A stretch of 64,000 nucleotides of DNA from assembly GCA_963816955.1 (NCBI GenBank), contig CAWFME010000004.1:930001-994000 (forward strand), in the 5' to 3' direction. The first letter of the stretch is position 1. Each line of letters starts with the position of its first letter. The notes under the pieces were generated by a model, which searched no databases, had not been told where the DNA came from, and worked only from the letters and a program-made list of their open reading frames with translations. The position numbers were made by a program, and so were the translations under genes. Source of the DNA: DATFQI01 sp963816955. GTDB taxonomy: Bacteria; Actinomycetota; Thermoleophilia; Solirubrobacterales; Solirubrobacteraceae. Positions 9,307 through 20,085 of the stretch are shown here, one piece after another.

Positions 9307-10157
9307 GCGAAGAACCGACAAAGACGGAAACGACCACCACCGCCGACGGCGGCGGCGAGCCGCTCGCCGCCAACGGCAGGCTCGTGCTCGACGCGCAGCA
9401 CGTGACGAAGCAGTTCGGCGGCCTGACCGCCGTCAGCGACGTCACCTTCAGCGTGCCCGAGCGCTCGATCGTCTCGATCATCGGGCCCAACGGCGCGGGG
9501 AAGACGACGTTCTTCAACATGCTGACGGGCTACTACAAGCCGACCACCGGCAAGATCGAGCTCGAGGAGCGCAACATCACGGGCAACCGCCCGGACGTGA
9601 TCATGAAGCTCGGGATGGCCCGGACGTTCCAGAACATCCGGCTGTTCGGGACCATGAGCGCGGTCGAGAACGTGATGGTCGGCCAGAACTCGCGGATGAA
9701 GGCCGGGCTGTTCGGCTCGATCTTCCGCTTCCCCGTCCGCAAGGAGGAGGCGGCGGTCAAGGAGAAGGCCCACGAGGAGCTCTCCTACGTGGGCGTGCGG
9801 CCGCGCCACCACGACTGGCTGGCGATCAACCTCTCCTACGGCGAGCAGCGGCGGGTCGAGATCGCCCGCGCCCTCGCCTCCGATCCGAAGATCCTCCTGC
9901 TCGACGAGCCGACCGCGGGCATGAACCCCCAGGAGTCCGGCGAGCTGACGGACTTCATGCACAAGCTGCGCGACGAGCGCGGGGTCACCGTCGTGCTGAT
10001 CGAGCACGACATGAAGGTGATCATGAAGGTCTCCGAGCACATCACGGTGCTCGACCACGGCGAGAAGATCGCCGAGGGCAAGCCGGCCGAGGTGCGCGCC
10101 AACCCGCGCGTCATCGAGGCCTACCTGGGCAAGAAGGCGTCGCAGGAGCAGCACTAG
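9303..10157 (+). CDS. livG: Branched-chain amino-acid ABC ATPase LivG
   Basis: Cytosolic ATPase of the Liv importer. GTG at 9303 overlaps the livM stop. The first 25 or so residues are a Thr/Glu/Gly-rich extension not usual in LivG. Walker A is GPNGAGKTT, the signature is LSYGEQRR (in place of LSGGQ), Walker B is ILLLDEPTAGMN, and the switch histidine sits in VVLIEHDM. The MARTFQNIRLF Q-loop is characteristic of the LivG group. livF follows after an unusually long 163-nt gap. Confidence 0.92.
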   Translation: MSEEPTKTETTTTADGGGEPLAANGRLVLDAQHVTKQFGGLTAVSDVTFSVPERSIVSIIGPNGAGKTTFFNMLTGYYKPTTGKIELEERNITGNRPDVIMKLGMARTFQNIRLFGTMSAVENVMVGQNSRMKAGLFGSIFRFPVRKEEAAVKEKAHEELSYVGVRPRHHDWLAINLSYGEQRRVEIARALASDPKILLLDEPTAGMNPQESGELTDFMHKLRDERGVTVVLIEHDMKVIMKVSEHITVLDHGEKIAEGKPAEVRANPRVIEAYLGKKASQEQH

Positions 10158-10320
10158 TGGTCCCCTCCGCAGCCCACGACGTCCTCGCGACGACCACCGA
10201 TCGCCGCCTGACGGCGTCCTCGACCCTCGAAATCCCGGGAGGATTCCTTCGGATCTGCGTCCTTGCCAGCCGCCGCCGGTGGCCGTTCGAGAACGCCGTG
10301 ACCCACGGAGAGAACCACTG

Positions 10321-11031
10321 ATGGCCTTCCTCGAAGTCGACGACATCAAGACCTACTACGGCAACATCCAGGCGCTCAAGGGCGTCAGCCTGGAGGTCAA
10401 CGAGGGCGAGTGCGTGACGCTGATCGGCTCCAACGGAGCCGGGAAGTCGACCACGCTGCGCTCGATCTCGGGCCTGACCCCGCCGCGCACCGGCGCGATC
10501 CGCCTGGCGGGCGACCCGATCGAGCACCTGCCGCCGCAGGAGATCGTCCGGCTCGGCGTCTGCCAGTCGCCGGAGGGCCGCAAGTGCTTCCAGCGCATGA
10601 CGGTCCGCGAGAACCTCGAGCTCGGGGCGTTCCTGCGCCGCGACCACGGGGGGATCGAGAAGGACCTGGCGCGCGTGTTCGAGCTGTTCCCGCGGCTCGA
10701 CGAGCGCCAAGGACAGAAGGCGGGCACGATGTCCGGCGGCGAGCAGCAGATGCTCGCGATCGGGCGCGCGCTGATGGGCAGCCCGCAGATCCTGCTGCTG
10801 GACGAGCCCTCGATGGGGATCTCGCCGATCCTCACCGAGCGCATCTACGAGACGATCGCGGAGATCAACCAGCAGGGGACGACGATCCTGCTGGTGGAGC
10901 AGAACGCGAACTTCGCGCTGGAGGTCTCCCAGCGCGCCTACGTGCTCGAGACCGGGAAGGTGGCCATGTCGGACGACTCCGCCTCGCTGCGGACCAACCC
11001 CGAAGTCCAGAAGGCGTACCTCGGCACATGA
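10321..11031 (+). CDS. livF: Branched-chain amino-acid ABC ATPase LivF
   Basis: Second ATPase of the Liv importer, 236 residues. The ATG at 10321 is preceded by GGAG and begins MAFLEVDDIKTYYGNIQALKG, the standard LivF N-terminus. Walker A GSNGAGKST, signature MSGGEQQML, Walker B LLLDEPSMGI and the VEQNANFAL segment identify the LivF group. The 163 nt between livG and livF hold no gene I can support; only a GGAG just before the start. The livF stop overlaps the start of a small membrane protein (ATGA). Confidence 0.93.
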   Translation: MAFLEVDDIKTYYGNIQALKGVSLEVNEGECVTLIGSNGAGKSTTLRSISGLTPPRTGAIRLAGDPIEHLPPQEIVRLGVCQSPEGRKCFQRMTVRENLELGAFLRRDHGGIEKDLARVFELFPRLDERQGQKAGTMSGGEQQMLAIGRALMGSPQILLLDEPSMGISPILTERIYETIAEINQQGTTILLVEQNANFALEVSQRAYVLETGKVAMSDDSASLRTNPEVQKAYLGT

Positions 11032-11327
11032 TCGGAGCTTGGGCACTCTTCCTGATGTATGCGTGGCTGGCGGCGGCGATCGTCGCCGCGTACCTGGCGA
11101 ACCGCAAGGGCTACAGCGAGCGGACTGGGCTGGCCTCCGGCCTCATCCTGCACGTCATCGGCGTGATCATCTGGCTGGTGGTTCCGGCCAAGTCGCATTC
11201 GAAGTGGAAGACGGTCGGCCCGTTCGGGCGGCGCAAGGCCGAGGACGTCGCCCCGCGCGCCGCCGCGGCCGCCGACGACGACGGCCCGGACGACTCCTCG
11301 ACCGGCAGCCGGGCCGCTTCAGCGTGA
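11028..11327 (+). CDS. Small membrane protein translationally coupled to livF
   Basis: The ATG overlaps the livF TGA by four bases, so it is read from the same transcript. The 99-residue product has two hydrophobic helices (about residues 4-24 and 37-54, the latter LILHVIGVIIWLVVP), a basic stretch KSHSKWKTVGPFGRRK, and a disordered Ala/Asp tail. It is not a known Liv subunit. By position it could tune or stabilise the transporter, but that is inference; no family is recognised. Confidence 0.7.
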   Translation: MIGAWALFLMYAWLAAAIVAAYLANRKGYSERTGLASGLILHVIGVIIWLVVPAKSHSKWKTVGPFGRRKAEDVAPRAAAAADDDGPDDSSTGSRAASA

Positions 11328-11328
11328 G

Positions 11329-11667
11329 CTAGTGATAGGCGAGGCGCCGGGCGAGCCCGCCCGGCGTCGCGTCCGTCGTGCCCGGCGCGGCGCACGGCCG
11401 CGCCGCGGCGAACGTCGCGCCGCGCGGCTGGTCGCACGACGTGGGCTGGTAGATCACCCGCGCCGCGGCGACGGTCAGCGTGCGCCCGCTGTCGGAGGGG
11501 TGCAGCGCGCCCGGGGCGAACACCCCCAGCGCGAGCGCGGCCATCGCGCCCGTGACCCCGACCCGCGCCAGCAGCACCTTGCGGTGCTCGCGCGCGCGGG
11601 CGCGCGCTGTCGCGGCCGCCAGATGGTCGCCCAGGCGGGCGAGGTCGTGGGGGAGCGGGTCGTGCAT
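11329..11667 (-). CDS. Hypothetical single-helix membrane protein
   Basis: A 112-residue frame on the minus strand begins MHDPLPHDLARLGDHLAAAT, has a basic helix, then one hydrophobic segment (about residues 34-52, VGVTGAMAALALGVFAPG) and an outward tail with two cysteines (SCDQPRG, RPCAAPG). The layout, a short cytosolic helical part followed by one membrane segment, recalls small anti-sigma-like or envelope proteins, but there is no recognisable zinc motif. It is convergent with the livF-coupled gene, with only one base between the stops. Confidence 0.5.
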   Translation of the reverse strand: MHDPLPHDLARLGDHLAAATARARAREHRKVLLARVGVTGAMAALALGVFAPGALHPSDSGRTLTVAAARVIYQPTSCDQPRGATFAAARPCAAPGTTDATPGGLARRLAYH

Positions 11668-11728
11668 TCCCTCTGACTATGGACCCAGGGCCCCCGGCGT
11701 GTCCAGCGGCCCGTACCGCGCGGTCAGT

Positions 11729-12646
11729 TCAGTCCGACCGGAGTGCGGAGCGAAGGGCCTCGTCGAGGCCGGGGTGCTCGTGCCGGTAGCCGAGCTCGAG
11801 CGTGCGCCGCGGGACGGCGTTCTGGCCCTTGGTGACGATCTCGGACATGTCGCCGTAGAGCAGCTGGATGGCGAAGGCCGGGACGGGGGCGAGCGCGGGA
11901 CGGTGCAGCGCGCGGCCGAGCGCCTTCGAGAATTCCTTGTTGGACACGGGCTCCGGGGCGGTCGCGTTGACGGGCCCCGTCCAGGCGGGGTCGTCGAGCG
12001 CGCGCAGGTAGATCCCGACGACGTCGTCCGCGTGCACCCACGGCATCATCTGGTCGCCGCCGGCCACCGGCCCGCCCACGCCGGCCTTGAAGAACGGCAG
12101 CATCTTGCCCAGCGCGCCGCCGCCCTTGTCGAGCACGACGCCCGTGCGCACGAGCACGACGCGCACGCCGAGCTCCTCGGCGGCCCGGGCCTCGCGCTCC
12201 CAGGCGACGCACACGCGCGCGAGGAAGTCGTCTCCCGGCGGGGTGTCCTCGGGCAGCGGCTCCTCGCCGTGCCCGCCGTAGTAGCCGACGGCGGAGGAGC
12301 TGACGAGCACGCCGGGGCGGGGATCGGCCGCGCGCATCCCCTCGACGAGGTGGCGGCTGCCCCGCTCGCGAGAGTCGAGGATGCGGCGCTTGGCCTGCTC
12401 GCTCCAGCGCTGGGCGACGTTCTCGCCCGCGAGGTGCACGACGGCGTCGCGGCCGGCCAGCGCCTCGGCCGGCGCCGGCCCGGCGGTGGGGTCCCAGCGG
12501 TGCGCCTCGACGTCGCCGCCGAAGGCCTCGCGGGCGCGCTCGGGGCTGCGGCTGAGCACCGTCACCTCGTCGCCGCGCTCGCGCAGCGCGCGCACGAGCC
12601 TCGTCCCGATCAGGCCCGTGGCCCCAGTCACCGTCACCCGTGTCAT
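11729..12646 (-). CDS. TIGR01777-type NAD(P)-dependent epimerase/SDR (YfcH/SDR39U1-like)
   Basis: An extended short-chain dehydrogenase of 305 residues. The nucleotide-binding motif is VTGATGLIGTRLVRAL at the N-terminus; VVHLAGENV and SSSAVGYYG follow the pattern of the YfcH/SDR39U1 family, where the second contains the active Tyr region. The C-terminal DUF1731-type tail (GALGRALHRPALAPVPAFA... then PRRTLELGYRHEHP) is also typical. Members are widespread; their substrate is not established. It stands alone, downstream of the malic enzyme on the same strand (31 nt). Confidence 0.88.
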   Translation of the reverse strand: MTRVTVTGATGLIGTRLVRALRERGDEVTVLSRSPERAREAFGGDVEAHRWDPTAGPAPAEALAGRDAVVHLAGENVAQRWSEQAKRRILDSRERGSRHLVEGMRAADPRPGVLVSSSAVGYYGGHGEEPLPEDTPPGDDFLARVCVAWEREARAAEELGVRVVLVRTGVVLDKGGGALGKMLPFFKAGVGGPVAGGDQMMPWVHADDVVGIYLRALDDPAWTGPVNATAPEPVSNKEFSKALGRALHRPALAPVPAFAIQLLYGDMSEIVTKGQNAVPRRTLELGYRHEHPGLDEALRSALRSD

Positions 12647-12677
12647 GCCCTGCTTACGGCCTCCCGCGAGCGCCGGT

Positions 12678-14150
<1,473 letters not shown>

Positions 14151-14154
14151 AGGG

Positions 14155-15698
14155 TTAGTAGCCGAGACGTGCCAGGCGCTCGGCCTCGGCCTTGCGCTTG
14201 GCCTCGCGCTGCTCGCGCTTCTCTTCCTCGCGCTCGCGGCGGGAGTCCTCGACGTTGACGATCCGCACCGAGGAGCGGAACGCGCCGTCGCGCCCGTGCT
14301 GCTCGAGGTCGCCGCGCCCGGCGCCGCGGCCTCCGCGGTCGTCGCCCCGGTAGCTTCCGCCGTCGCGCCCGCCGCCTCCGCCGCGGTAGCCGCCGCCTCC
14401 GCCGCCCTGGCGGCCGCGCCCGCGGCCGCGCCGGCCCCGGTCGTCGGCGCCGCGCGGGTTGACGATCGCCTTGACGTCGCGCACCGGGGTGGCCGCGAGG
14501 CGCACCCAGGCGGTGAAGGTCGGGTCGCCGGGCTTGGTGCCCTGCGCCTGCTCGCAGCACACGGACGACCACTTCATGGTCTCGCCGTCCTCGCGCTGCT
14601 TGGGCTTGAGCGCCTCGAGCACGGCCTCGTGGCCGCCGACGCGCTCGATCGCCGCCACGAGCCGCGCCTGGGCACGGGCGGAGCGGCTGGGGGAGGTCGC
14701 GGGCGGCTGCTGTCGGACACCGTGCCCGCCCGCCCCCTGCTGCGGCTGCTCGGCCTGCGGCGCGGCGGCCTCGCCCTCGGCAGCCGGAGCCTCAGCGGCC
14801 GGAGCCTCGGCCGAGCCTCAGCGGCCGGAGCCTCAGCGGCCGGAGCCTCGGCCGGAGCTTCGGCGGGCGCCTCCGCGGGCGCCTCGGCCTCGGGCACGGG
14901 CTCGCCGGCCTCCTCGGCTTCGACGGCCGCCTGCTCCGTGCGGCGCAGCTCGCTCAGCTTCGCGAAGAACGTCCGCCGGTGGCGCTCGGCGGCGGTCGGC
15001 CGGCGACGCCGCGGCCGCTGCTGGCGCTCGGGGCGCTGGGACTGCTGCGGCTTGGCCTCGCCGGAGGGCTCGCCGTTGCCGCCGGCGGTGGCCGCAGCCG
15101 CGCCCTCGGCGGCGGGAGCGCCTTGGCCGTTGGCGGCGGCCGGAGCGGCGCGCTCGCCGGCGGCGGCGCCATCGGAGGCGGGGGGCTCGGGCGCGGTGTC
15201 GCCGGCGGGCGGGTCGGCCGGGGCCGCGGCCTCGGCCTGCTCGACCGGATCGGGGACGGTCTCCGCGGCCTTCGGCTCGGACTCGGCGGGGGCGGGCTCG
15301 CCGGCGCTGGGCTCGGACGGAGCGGACGCGGCGGCGGCCTCGTGGGGCTCCATCTTCGGCGGCCCGACGGCGGCGCCCTCGGGCTGCGCGTCGTCCTGCG
15401 CCGCGGCGGCCTCTGCCGACGCCTCCTCCTTGGTGGAGGGCGCCGTGGTCGCCGACTCGCTGGGAGCGGCGGTCGCCGCGTCGGGGCTGTCCGCGGCCTC
15501 GCCGGAGGCGGGCGCCTCCGCGGCGTCGGCGGCGGGGTGCTCCGGGCTCGGCTCTTCGCCGGCGGGCGCCTCGGCCTCGGCCTCGGGCTCCTCGGCCTTC
15601 GGGGCCTCGGGCTCGGTGGCCTCGGCCACGGGCGGCTCGGGCACCGGATCGGGGGTGTGCTCGGGGGCGCGGTCCTCGTCGGCGGGCGTCTCGGTCAT
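14155..15698 (-). CDS. Disordered Ala/Glu/Pro-rich protein with RGG-type C-terminus (frameshifted)
   Basis: Two overlapping frames describe one gene. From ATG 15698 (GGAG just upstream) runs a long Pro/Glu/Ala low-complexity N-terminus, then a basic segment QRPERQQRPRRRRPTAAERH and a helical stretch FFAKLSELRRTEQAAVE. The frame is lost inside EAPAA repeats near 14812, and the downstream frame carries the rest: ERVGGHEAVLEALKPKQRED, a Gly/Arg-rich RGG-like region, and a highly charged end. The total length (1,544 nt) becomes 514 codons if one base is restored. An RNA-binding role is suggested only by the RGG and basic parts; no family is recognised. Confidence 0.65.
14781..14866. repeat. 15-nt tandem repeats encoding EAPAA units, with a one-base slip
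   Basis: Units close to CGGAGCCTCAGCGGC repeat several times on the plus strand, encoding Glu-Ala-Pro-Ala-Ala on the minus strand. At 14811-14814 the expected GGCCGGAG reads GGCCGAG, one base short, which puts TGA into the downstream frame at 14818-14820. Such arrays are prone both to replication slippage and to sequencing error. Confidence 0.7.
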
Positions 15699-15867
15699 GT
15701 CTCCGGTGCTCCTGCGGTGGTGGGGCGCGTGGCGAGCCATCCGGGGGCCGGCGTTTGCGCGCACGTCTGGCGGCGCAGGGCGTGTTCGCCGGTGCGGCCG
15801 CTCGAACCGGCAGCATAGCGGCGCGGCGCCGCCGGACGCGGCGCGGGCGACTAGCCTCTGGGGTCAG

Positions 15868-18462
15868 ATGGCGACCAACGGAGACGACCCCCGCGAGCTG
15901 TTCCTGATCGACGGCAATTCGCTGGCCTACCGCGCCTTCTTCGCGCTGCCCGAGTCGATCGCGACCTCCGACGGGCGCCCGACCAACGCGATCTTCGGCT
16001 TCGCCTCGATGCTCGTGAAGATCCTCACCGACTACGGCCCCGTGCCGACGGTCGTGGTGTGGGACGCAGGCATGTCCGGGCGCAAGGAGATCTCGCCCGA
16101 CTACAAGGCCCAGCGCTCCTCCCGGCCGGACCTGCTGAAGCTCCAGTGGCCGCACCTGCGCCCGCTCGTGGAGGCCTTCGGCTACCGCAACATCTCCGTC
16201 GAGGGCTTCGAGGCCGACGACGTCATCGCCGCGCTCACCGAGCAGGCCAAGCAGCGCGGGATTCCCGTGATGGTGGTCACAGGGGACCGCGACGCCTACC
16301 AGCTCGTGGGCGACGGCGTGCGGATCATGTCCACCAGCCGCGGCGTGACCGACACGAAGGTCTACGACCGCCAGGGCGTGATCGACCGCTACGGGATCCC
16401 GCCCGAGCTGGTCCCGGACTTCATCGGGCTCAAGGGCGACACCTCGGACAACATCCCCGGCGTCCCGGGAATCGGCGACAAGACGGCCTCGGACCTGCTG
16501 CAGCGCTTCGGCGACCTCGAGACGGTGCTGGCCAGCGTCGACCAGATCACGGGCGCCAAGCGCAAGCAGAACCTGACGGAGCACGCCGACGCGGCGCGGC
16601 TGTCCAAGCAGCTCGCGACGATGGTCCGCGACGTGCCGGTCGACATCGACCTGGAGGTCGAGATGGCGCGCGAGGTCGACCGCTCGGGCGTGCGCCCGGT
16701 CTTCCGCGACTGGGAGCTGCGCGACCCGCTGCGGCGCCTCGAGGAGGCGCTGGTCGAGCTGGAGATGGAGGAGATACCGCGGCCCGAGGCCGCGGAGGCG
16801 CGCACGATCGAGGTCAAGGAGGGCTCGCCGGCCGACGTCGCGAGGCTGCGCGGCGAGGAGCTCGTCCTCGTCGCCTCGCCGCCGGACATCCCCGAGGGCG
16901 AGCTGCTGCCGGCCGAGACGGGCTGGCGTTTCGCCGCGCTCGCCCCCGGGGGCGGACCGGCGATCGTCGGCACCGTCGAGGACCCGGCCGAGCTCGTCGC
17001 CGCCGCCGGCGAGCGGCCCGTGCTCGCCCACGAGGCCAAGGCGCTCGGGGAGGTCCCGGCCAACCTCGCGTTCGACACGGAGATCGCGGCCTTCCTGCTC
17101 GACCCCGCACGGCGCGGCTTCCCGCTCGACGAGCTTGCCGAGGAGCGCGGGATCGCGGTGGAGTCGGCCGACCCCCAGGCCCGGCGCGCCGGGCTGATCG
17201 CCGAGCTCGCCTCCCGCCAGCGCCAGCAGATCGCCGAACGCGGCCTCGACGGCCTGCTGCGCGAGATCGAGCTGCCGCTGATCCGCGTGCTGCGCGAGAC
17301 CGAGAAGGTCGGCGTCAAGCTCGACACGCGCCGCCTGGAGGAGTCCGCCACGCGCATCCGCGCCGATGCCGCCCGGCTCGAGCGGGAGATCTGGGAGCTG
17401 GCGGGCGAGGAGTTCATGATCGGCTCCCCGCAGCAGCTCGCCGAGGTGCTGTTCGTCAAGCTCGGCCTCTCGCGCAAGCGCCGTGGCAAGACCGGCTTCT
17501 CGACCGACGCCCGGGTGCTGCAGGCGATCCGCTCCGAGCACGAGATCATCCCCAGGATCGAGCGCTTCCGCGAGCTGACCAAGCTCGTGCAGACCTACCT
17601 CGACGCGCTGCCCGCCTACATCGCCGCCGACGGGCGCATCCACACGACGTTCCTGCAGGTCAACGCCGCGACCGGCCGGCTCGCGTCGATCAACCCGAAC
17701 CTGCAGAACATCCCGATCCGCACGGAGACCGGCCGCGAGATCCGCGCCTGCTTCGTCGCCGACCCCGGCAACGTGCTGCTCAGCGTCGACTACTCGCAGG
17801 TCGAGCTGCGCGTGCTGGCCCACATCGCGGGCGAGGACGTCCTGCGCGAGATCTTCAAGCGCGGCGAGGACGTCCACACGGAGACCGCCAGCGCGGTCTT
17901 CGAGCTGCCGCCGGAGCAGCTCGACGTCGGCATGCGCTCGAAGGCCAAGATGGTCAACTACGGGATCGTCTACGGCCTGTCGGCCTACGGGCTCGCCGAC
18001 CGCCTGCAGATCGACCAGGGCGAGGCGCAGGAGTTCATCGACCGCTACCTGGCGCGCTTCCCGGCCGTCGCGCAGTTCATGAAGGACGCGGTCGAGCAGG
18101 CCGAGCAGCACGGCTACGTCTCGACGCTGTTCGGCCGCCGCCGCCAGATCCCGGAGATCCGCGCCCGCAACTGGCAGACGCGCAAGCTCGGCGAGCGGCT
18201 CGCGGTCAACTCCGTCATCCAGGGCACCGCCGCCGACATCATCAAGGTCGCGATGGTGCGCGCGCACGAGGCGCTCGCCGCCGAGGGGCTGAAGACGCGC
18301 ACGATCCTGCAGATCCACGACGAGCTGCTCTTCGAGGGCCCGCCGGAGGAGATGGAGCGGGCGACGGAGATCGTCACGCGCGAGATGGTCGGCGCGGCCG
18401 ACCTCGACCCGCCGCTCACCGTCGACGCGGGCGTCGGCCCGAACTGGCTCGACGCGAAGTGA
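15868..18462 (+). CDS. polA: DNA polymerase I
   Basis: 864 residues, start ATG 15868 ten bases after TAGCCT. The 5'-3' exonuclease (about 8-290: LFLIDGNSLAYRAFFAL, GFEADDVIA, GLKGDTSDNIPGVPGIG) is complete. The middle domain (about 310-490) lacks the DxE proofreading motif, so no 3'-5' exonuclease is expected. The polymerase part has motif A DYSQVELRVLAHIA, the O helix RSKAKMVNYGIVYG and motif C QIHDEL. Tyr698 stands where E. coli Pol I has Phe762, a position known to govern dideoxynucleotide discrimination. It repairs gaps and removes RNA primers. It converges with the next gene at a strong hairpin. Confidence 0.97.
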   Translation: MATNGDDPRELFLIDGNSLAYRAFFALPESIATSDGRPTNAIFGFASMLVKILTDYGPVPTVVVWDAGMSGRKEISPDYKAQRSSRPDLLKLQWPHLRPLVEAFGYRNISVEGFEADDVIAALTEQAKQRGIPVMVVTGDRDAYQLVGDGVRIMSTSRGVTDTKVYDRQGVIDRYGIPPELVPDFIGLKGDTSDNIPGVPGIGDKTASDLLQRFGDLETVLASVDQITGAKRKQNLTEHADAARLSKQLATMVRDVPVDIDLEVEMAREVDRSGVRPVFRDWELRDPLRRLEEALVELEMEEIPRPEAAEARTIEVKEGSPADVARLRGEELVLVASPPDIPEGELLPAETGWRFAALAPGGGPAIVGTVEDPAELVAAAGERPVLAHEAKALGEVPANLAFDTEIAAFLLDPARRGFPLDELAEERGIAVESADPQARRAGLIAELASRQRQQIAERGLDGLLREIELPLIRVLRETEKVGVKLDTRRLEESATRIRADAARLEREIWELAGEEFMIGSPQQLAEVLFVKLGLSRKRRGKTGFSTDARVLQAIRSEHEIIPRIERFRELTKLVQTYLDALPAYIAADGRIHTTFLQVNAATGRLASINPNLQNIPIRTETGREIRACFVADPGNVLLSVDYSQVELRVLAHIAGEDVLREIFKRGEDVHTETASAVFELPPEQLDVGMRSKAKMVNYGIVYGLSAYGLADRLQIDQGEAQEFIDRYLARFPAVAQFMKDAVEQAEQHGYVSTLFGRRRQIPEIRARNWQTRKLGERLAVNSVIQGTAADIIKVAMVRAHEALAAEGLKTRTILQIHDELLFEGPPEEMERATEIVTREMVGAADLDPPLTVDAGVGPNWLDAK

Positions 18463-18465
18463 GCG

Positions 18466-18491
18466 CCGGGGGCGGCCGGAGCCGCCCCCGG
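18466..18491. terminator. Bidirectional hairpin between polA and LVIVD gene
   Basis: Perfect 11-bp arms CCGGGGGCGGC (18466-18476) and GCCGCCCCCGG (18481-18491) with a CGGA loop lie between two convergent stops. No T run follows on either strand. Position and stability support transcript ends for both genes. Confidence 0.6.
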
Positions 18492-18501
18492 GGGTGGTCG
18501 C

Positions 18502-19989
18502 TCAGTCCGTCGTGTAGGTCTGCGTCTGCGGGTTCAAGCGGTTGAGCTTCTCCGCCTTGAACGACTCGGCGCCGTTGAACCGCCACGACGCCACGCCGCG
18601 CGCGATGTCCGACTGGTAGACGAACCCGTTGTACCAGTGGGTCGACCAGTCGCCGCCGAGCACCGCCGGCGCGCCCGAGGCCGAGGTGGTCTCGGACAGC
18701 GGCGCGGGGTCGGCGTAGCCGATCTCGCGGACCCTGGACAGGTCGGAGAAGTCCAGAACCGAGATCCCGGACTGGTAGCTGCCCTTCACGAGCCAGTTGC
18801 CCTTGTCGGTCGGGACGACGTTGTAGTTGTGCAGCGTGCAGTTCTCGAACCTGGTCTGATCGCGCGTCAGCGTCCACTTGCCGCGCGTCGCGCCCGTGTC
18901 CGAGTCCAGGAAGAACAGCGACTTCATGTCGTCCGTCTGCACCTGGTAGTTGGCCGTCGGATCCTGGAAGACGGTCCCCGTCTTCTGGCAGCGCGCGCGC
19001 ACGCCGCCGTCGGGCTCGTGGCCGATGATCAGCGTCTCGCCGTCGTTGCTCCACGCCGCGGAGTGGCCGACCTTGAAGTCCGGCACGCCGGTCAGGCGCA
19101 TGTCGCGGGTGTACTCGAGCTGCGGGTTGCCCAGCGAGCCGCCCTCGGCCGGATCCATCGTCCAGACCGCGATGCCGTCGCCGCCCGCGCACGCCGCCCG
19201 CAGCACGTCGCCGAGGATGACCCCGGTGTCGTGGCAGCGGATGTTGTTCGCGGGGGTCGTCTCCTCGAACTGGCGCGCCTGTGCGTTCTGCGGCGCGTTC
19301 AGCGGGATCTCGACGACCTGGATGCCGGCGGCCGGCGGGTCGACGGTGCAGTTGCCCGGCGAGTACGACGGCGTGTTGTAGACCCACAGCCGGTTGTTGG
19401 CCGGATCCGGCACGCCGGTCGCGGTGTGCGACCCGCAGCGGGTGCGCACCGAGGCGACGAGGTCCGGGTTCGCCGGGTTCGAGATGTCGAAGACGTGCAG
19501 TCCCTCCCAGCCGGGCTCGACTGGTTCTCCGTCGCACGTCTGGTTCTGCCCGGCACGCACGTCCCAGGAGCGGGTGAGGATGTTGCCGTAGACGACGACG
19601 TCGCCCTGGCTGCCCTGGCAGTCCTCGTAGGCGAGGATCTGCCGTAGGTTCCCCGGGCTCGAGATGTCGATGATCCGGAAGCCCTGGAAGTTGCCCTGGT
19701 AGGCCCGGGTGCCCTGGAAGGCGATGTCGGAGTTGGCCTGCCCCAGGGTCGGTGCGTCGCGCCTGGACAGGCTCAGGAACTGCAGCCGCTTCGTGTCGTA
19801 GTCACCGACCGCCGACTGGCCCTGGTAGCCCGACGGCCCGGCGGCCAGGAATCCGCTGTCGAGCCCGATCTGCGGCATCTCACCAGAGAACACGCCGCTG
19901 GACGTGGTGAACGGATGGGCCTGTACCGCTGCGGGTACGGCGAGGCACGCCGCGACCGCGATCGCGGCGGCAATGCATTTGCTGCGCAT
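18502..19989 (-). CDS. Secreted LVIVD-repeat (beta-propeller-like) protein
   Basis: A 495-residue protein with a clear signal peptide (about residues 1-24, ending AAVQAHP). Repeated segments such as GFRIIDISSPGNLR, LHVFDISNPANPDLVASVRT, IQVVEIPL and ISVLDFSDLSRVREIGY match the LVIVD repeat, thought to form beta-propeller blades in surface or secreted proteins. Several paired cysteines (EDCQG, TCDGE, TRCGS, RCHD, RCQK) fit an exported protein. The role is unknown. The ATG is preceded by a purine-rich GGGGGAG. It is divergent from a small transporter gene. Confidence 0.8.
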   Translation of the reverse strand: MRSKCIAAAIAVAACLAVPAAVQAHPFTTSSGVFSGEMPQIGLDSGFLAAGPSGYQGQSAVGDYDTKRLQFLSLSRRDAPTLGQANSDIAFQGTRAYQGNFQGFRIIDISSPGNLRQILAYEDCQGSQGDVVVYGNILTRSWDVRAGQNQTCDGEPVEPGWEGLHVFDISNPANPDLVASVRTRCGSHTATGVPDPANNRLWVYNTPSYSPGNCTVDPPAAGIQVVEIPLNAPQNAQARQFEETTPANNIRCHDTGVILGDVLRAACAGGDGIAVWTMDPAEGGSLGNPQLEYTRDMRLTGVPDFKVGHSAAWSNDGETLIIGHEPDGGVRARCQKTGTVFQDPTANYQVQTDDMKSLFFLDSDTGATRGKWTLTRDQTRFENCTLHNYNVVPTDKGNWLVKGSYQSGISVLDFSDLSRVREIGYADPAPLSETTSASGAPAVLGGDWSTHWYNGFVYQSDIARGVASWRFNGAESFKAEKLNRLNPQTQTYTTD

Positions 19990-20073
19990 ACTCCCCCTCT
20001 GCTCGAGGCGCCTCCCTCACGCACTCTCATTGGGAAGGTACGCCGATCTCATCTAGCACGTCGCGCGCTCATC

Positions 20074-20079
20074 TAGGGT
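20074..20079 (+). promoter_or_regulatory. -10 hexamer TAGGGT before DMT transporter
   Basis: TAGGGT ends six bases before the ATG at 20086, the leaderless geometry seen repeatedly in this window. No ribosome-binding sequence fits in between. Confidence 0.45.
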
Positions 20080-20085
20080 GCGCGG

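Noticed and set aside
10158..10320. Possible extra gene or riboswitch in the livG-livF gap
   Set aside because: No start plus conserved-looking frame, no strong hairpin and no recognisable riboswitch motif; only the livF ribosome site is clear.
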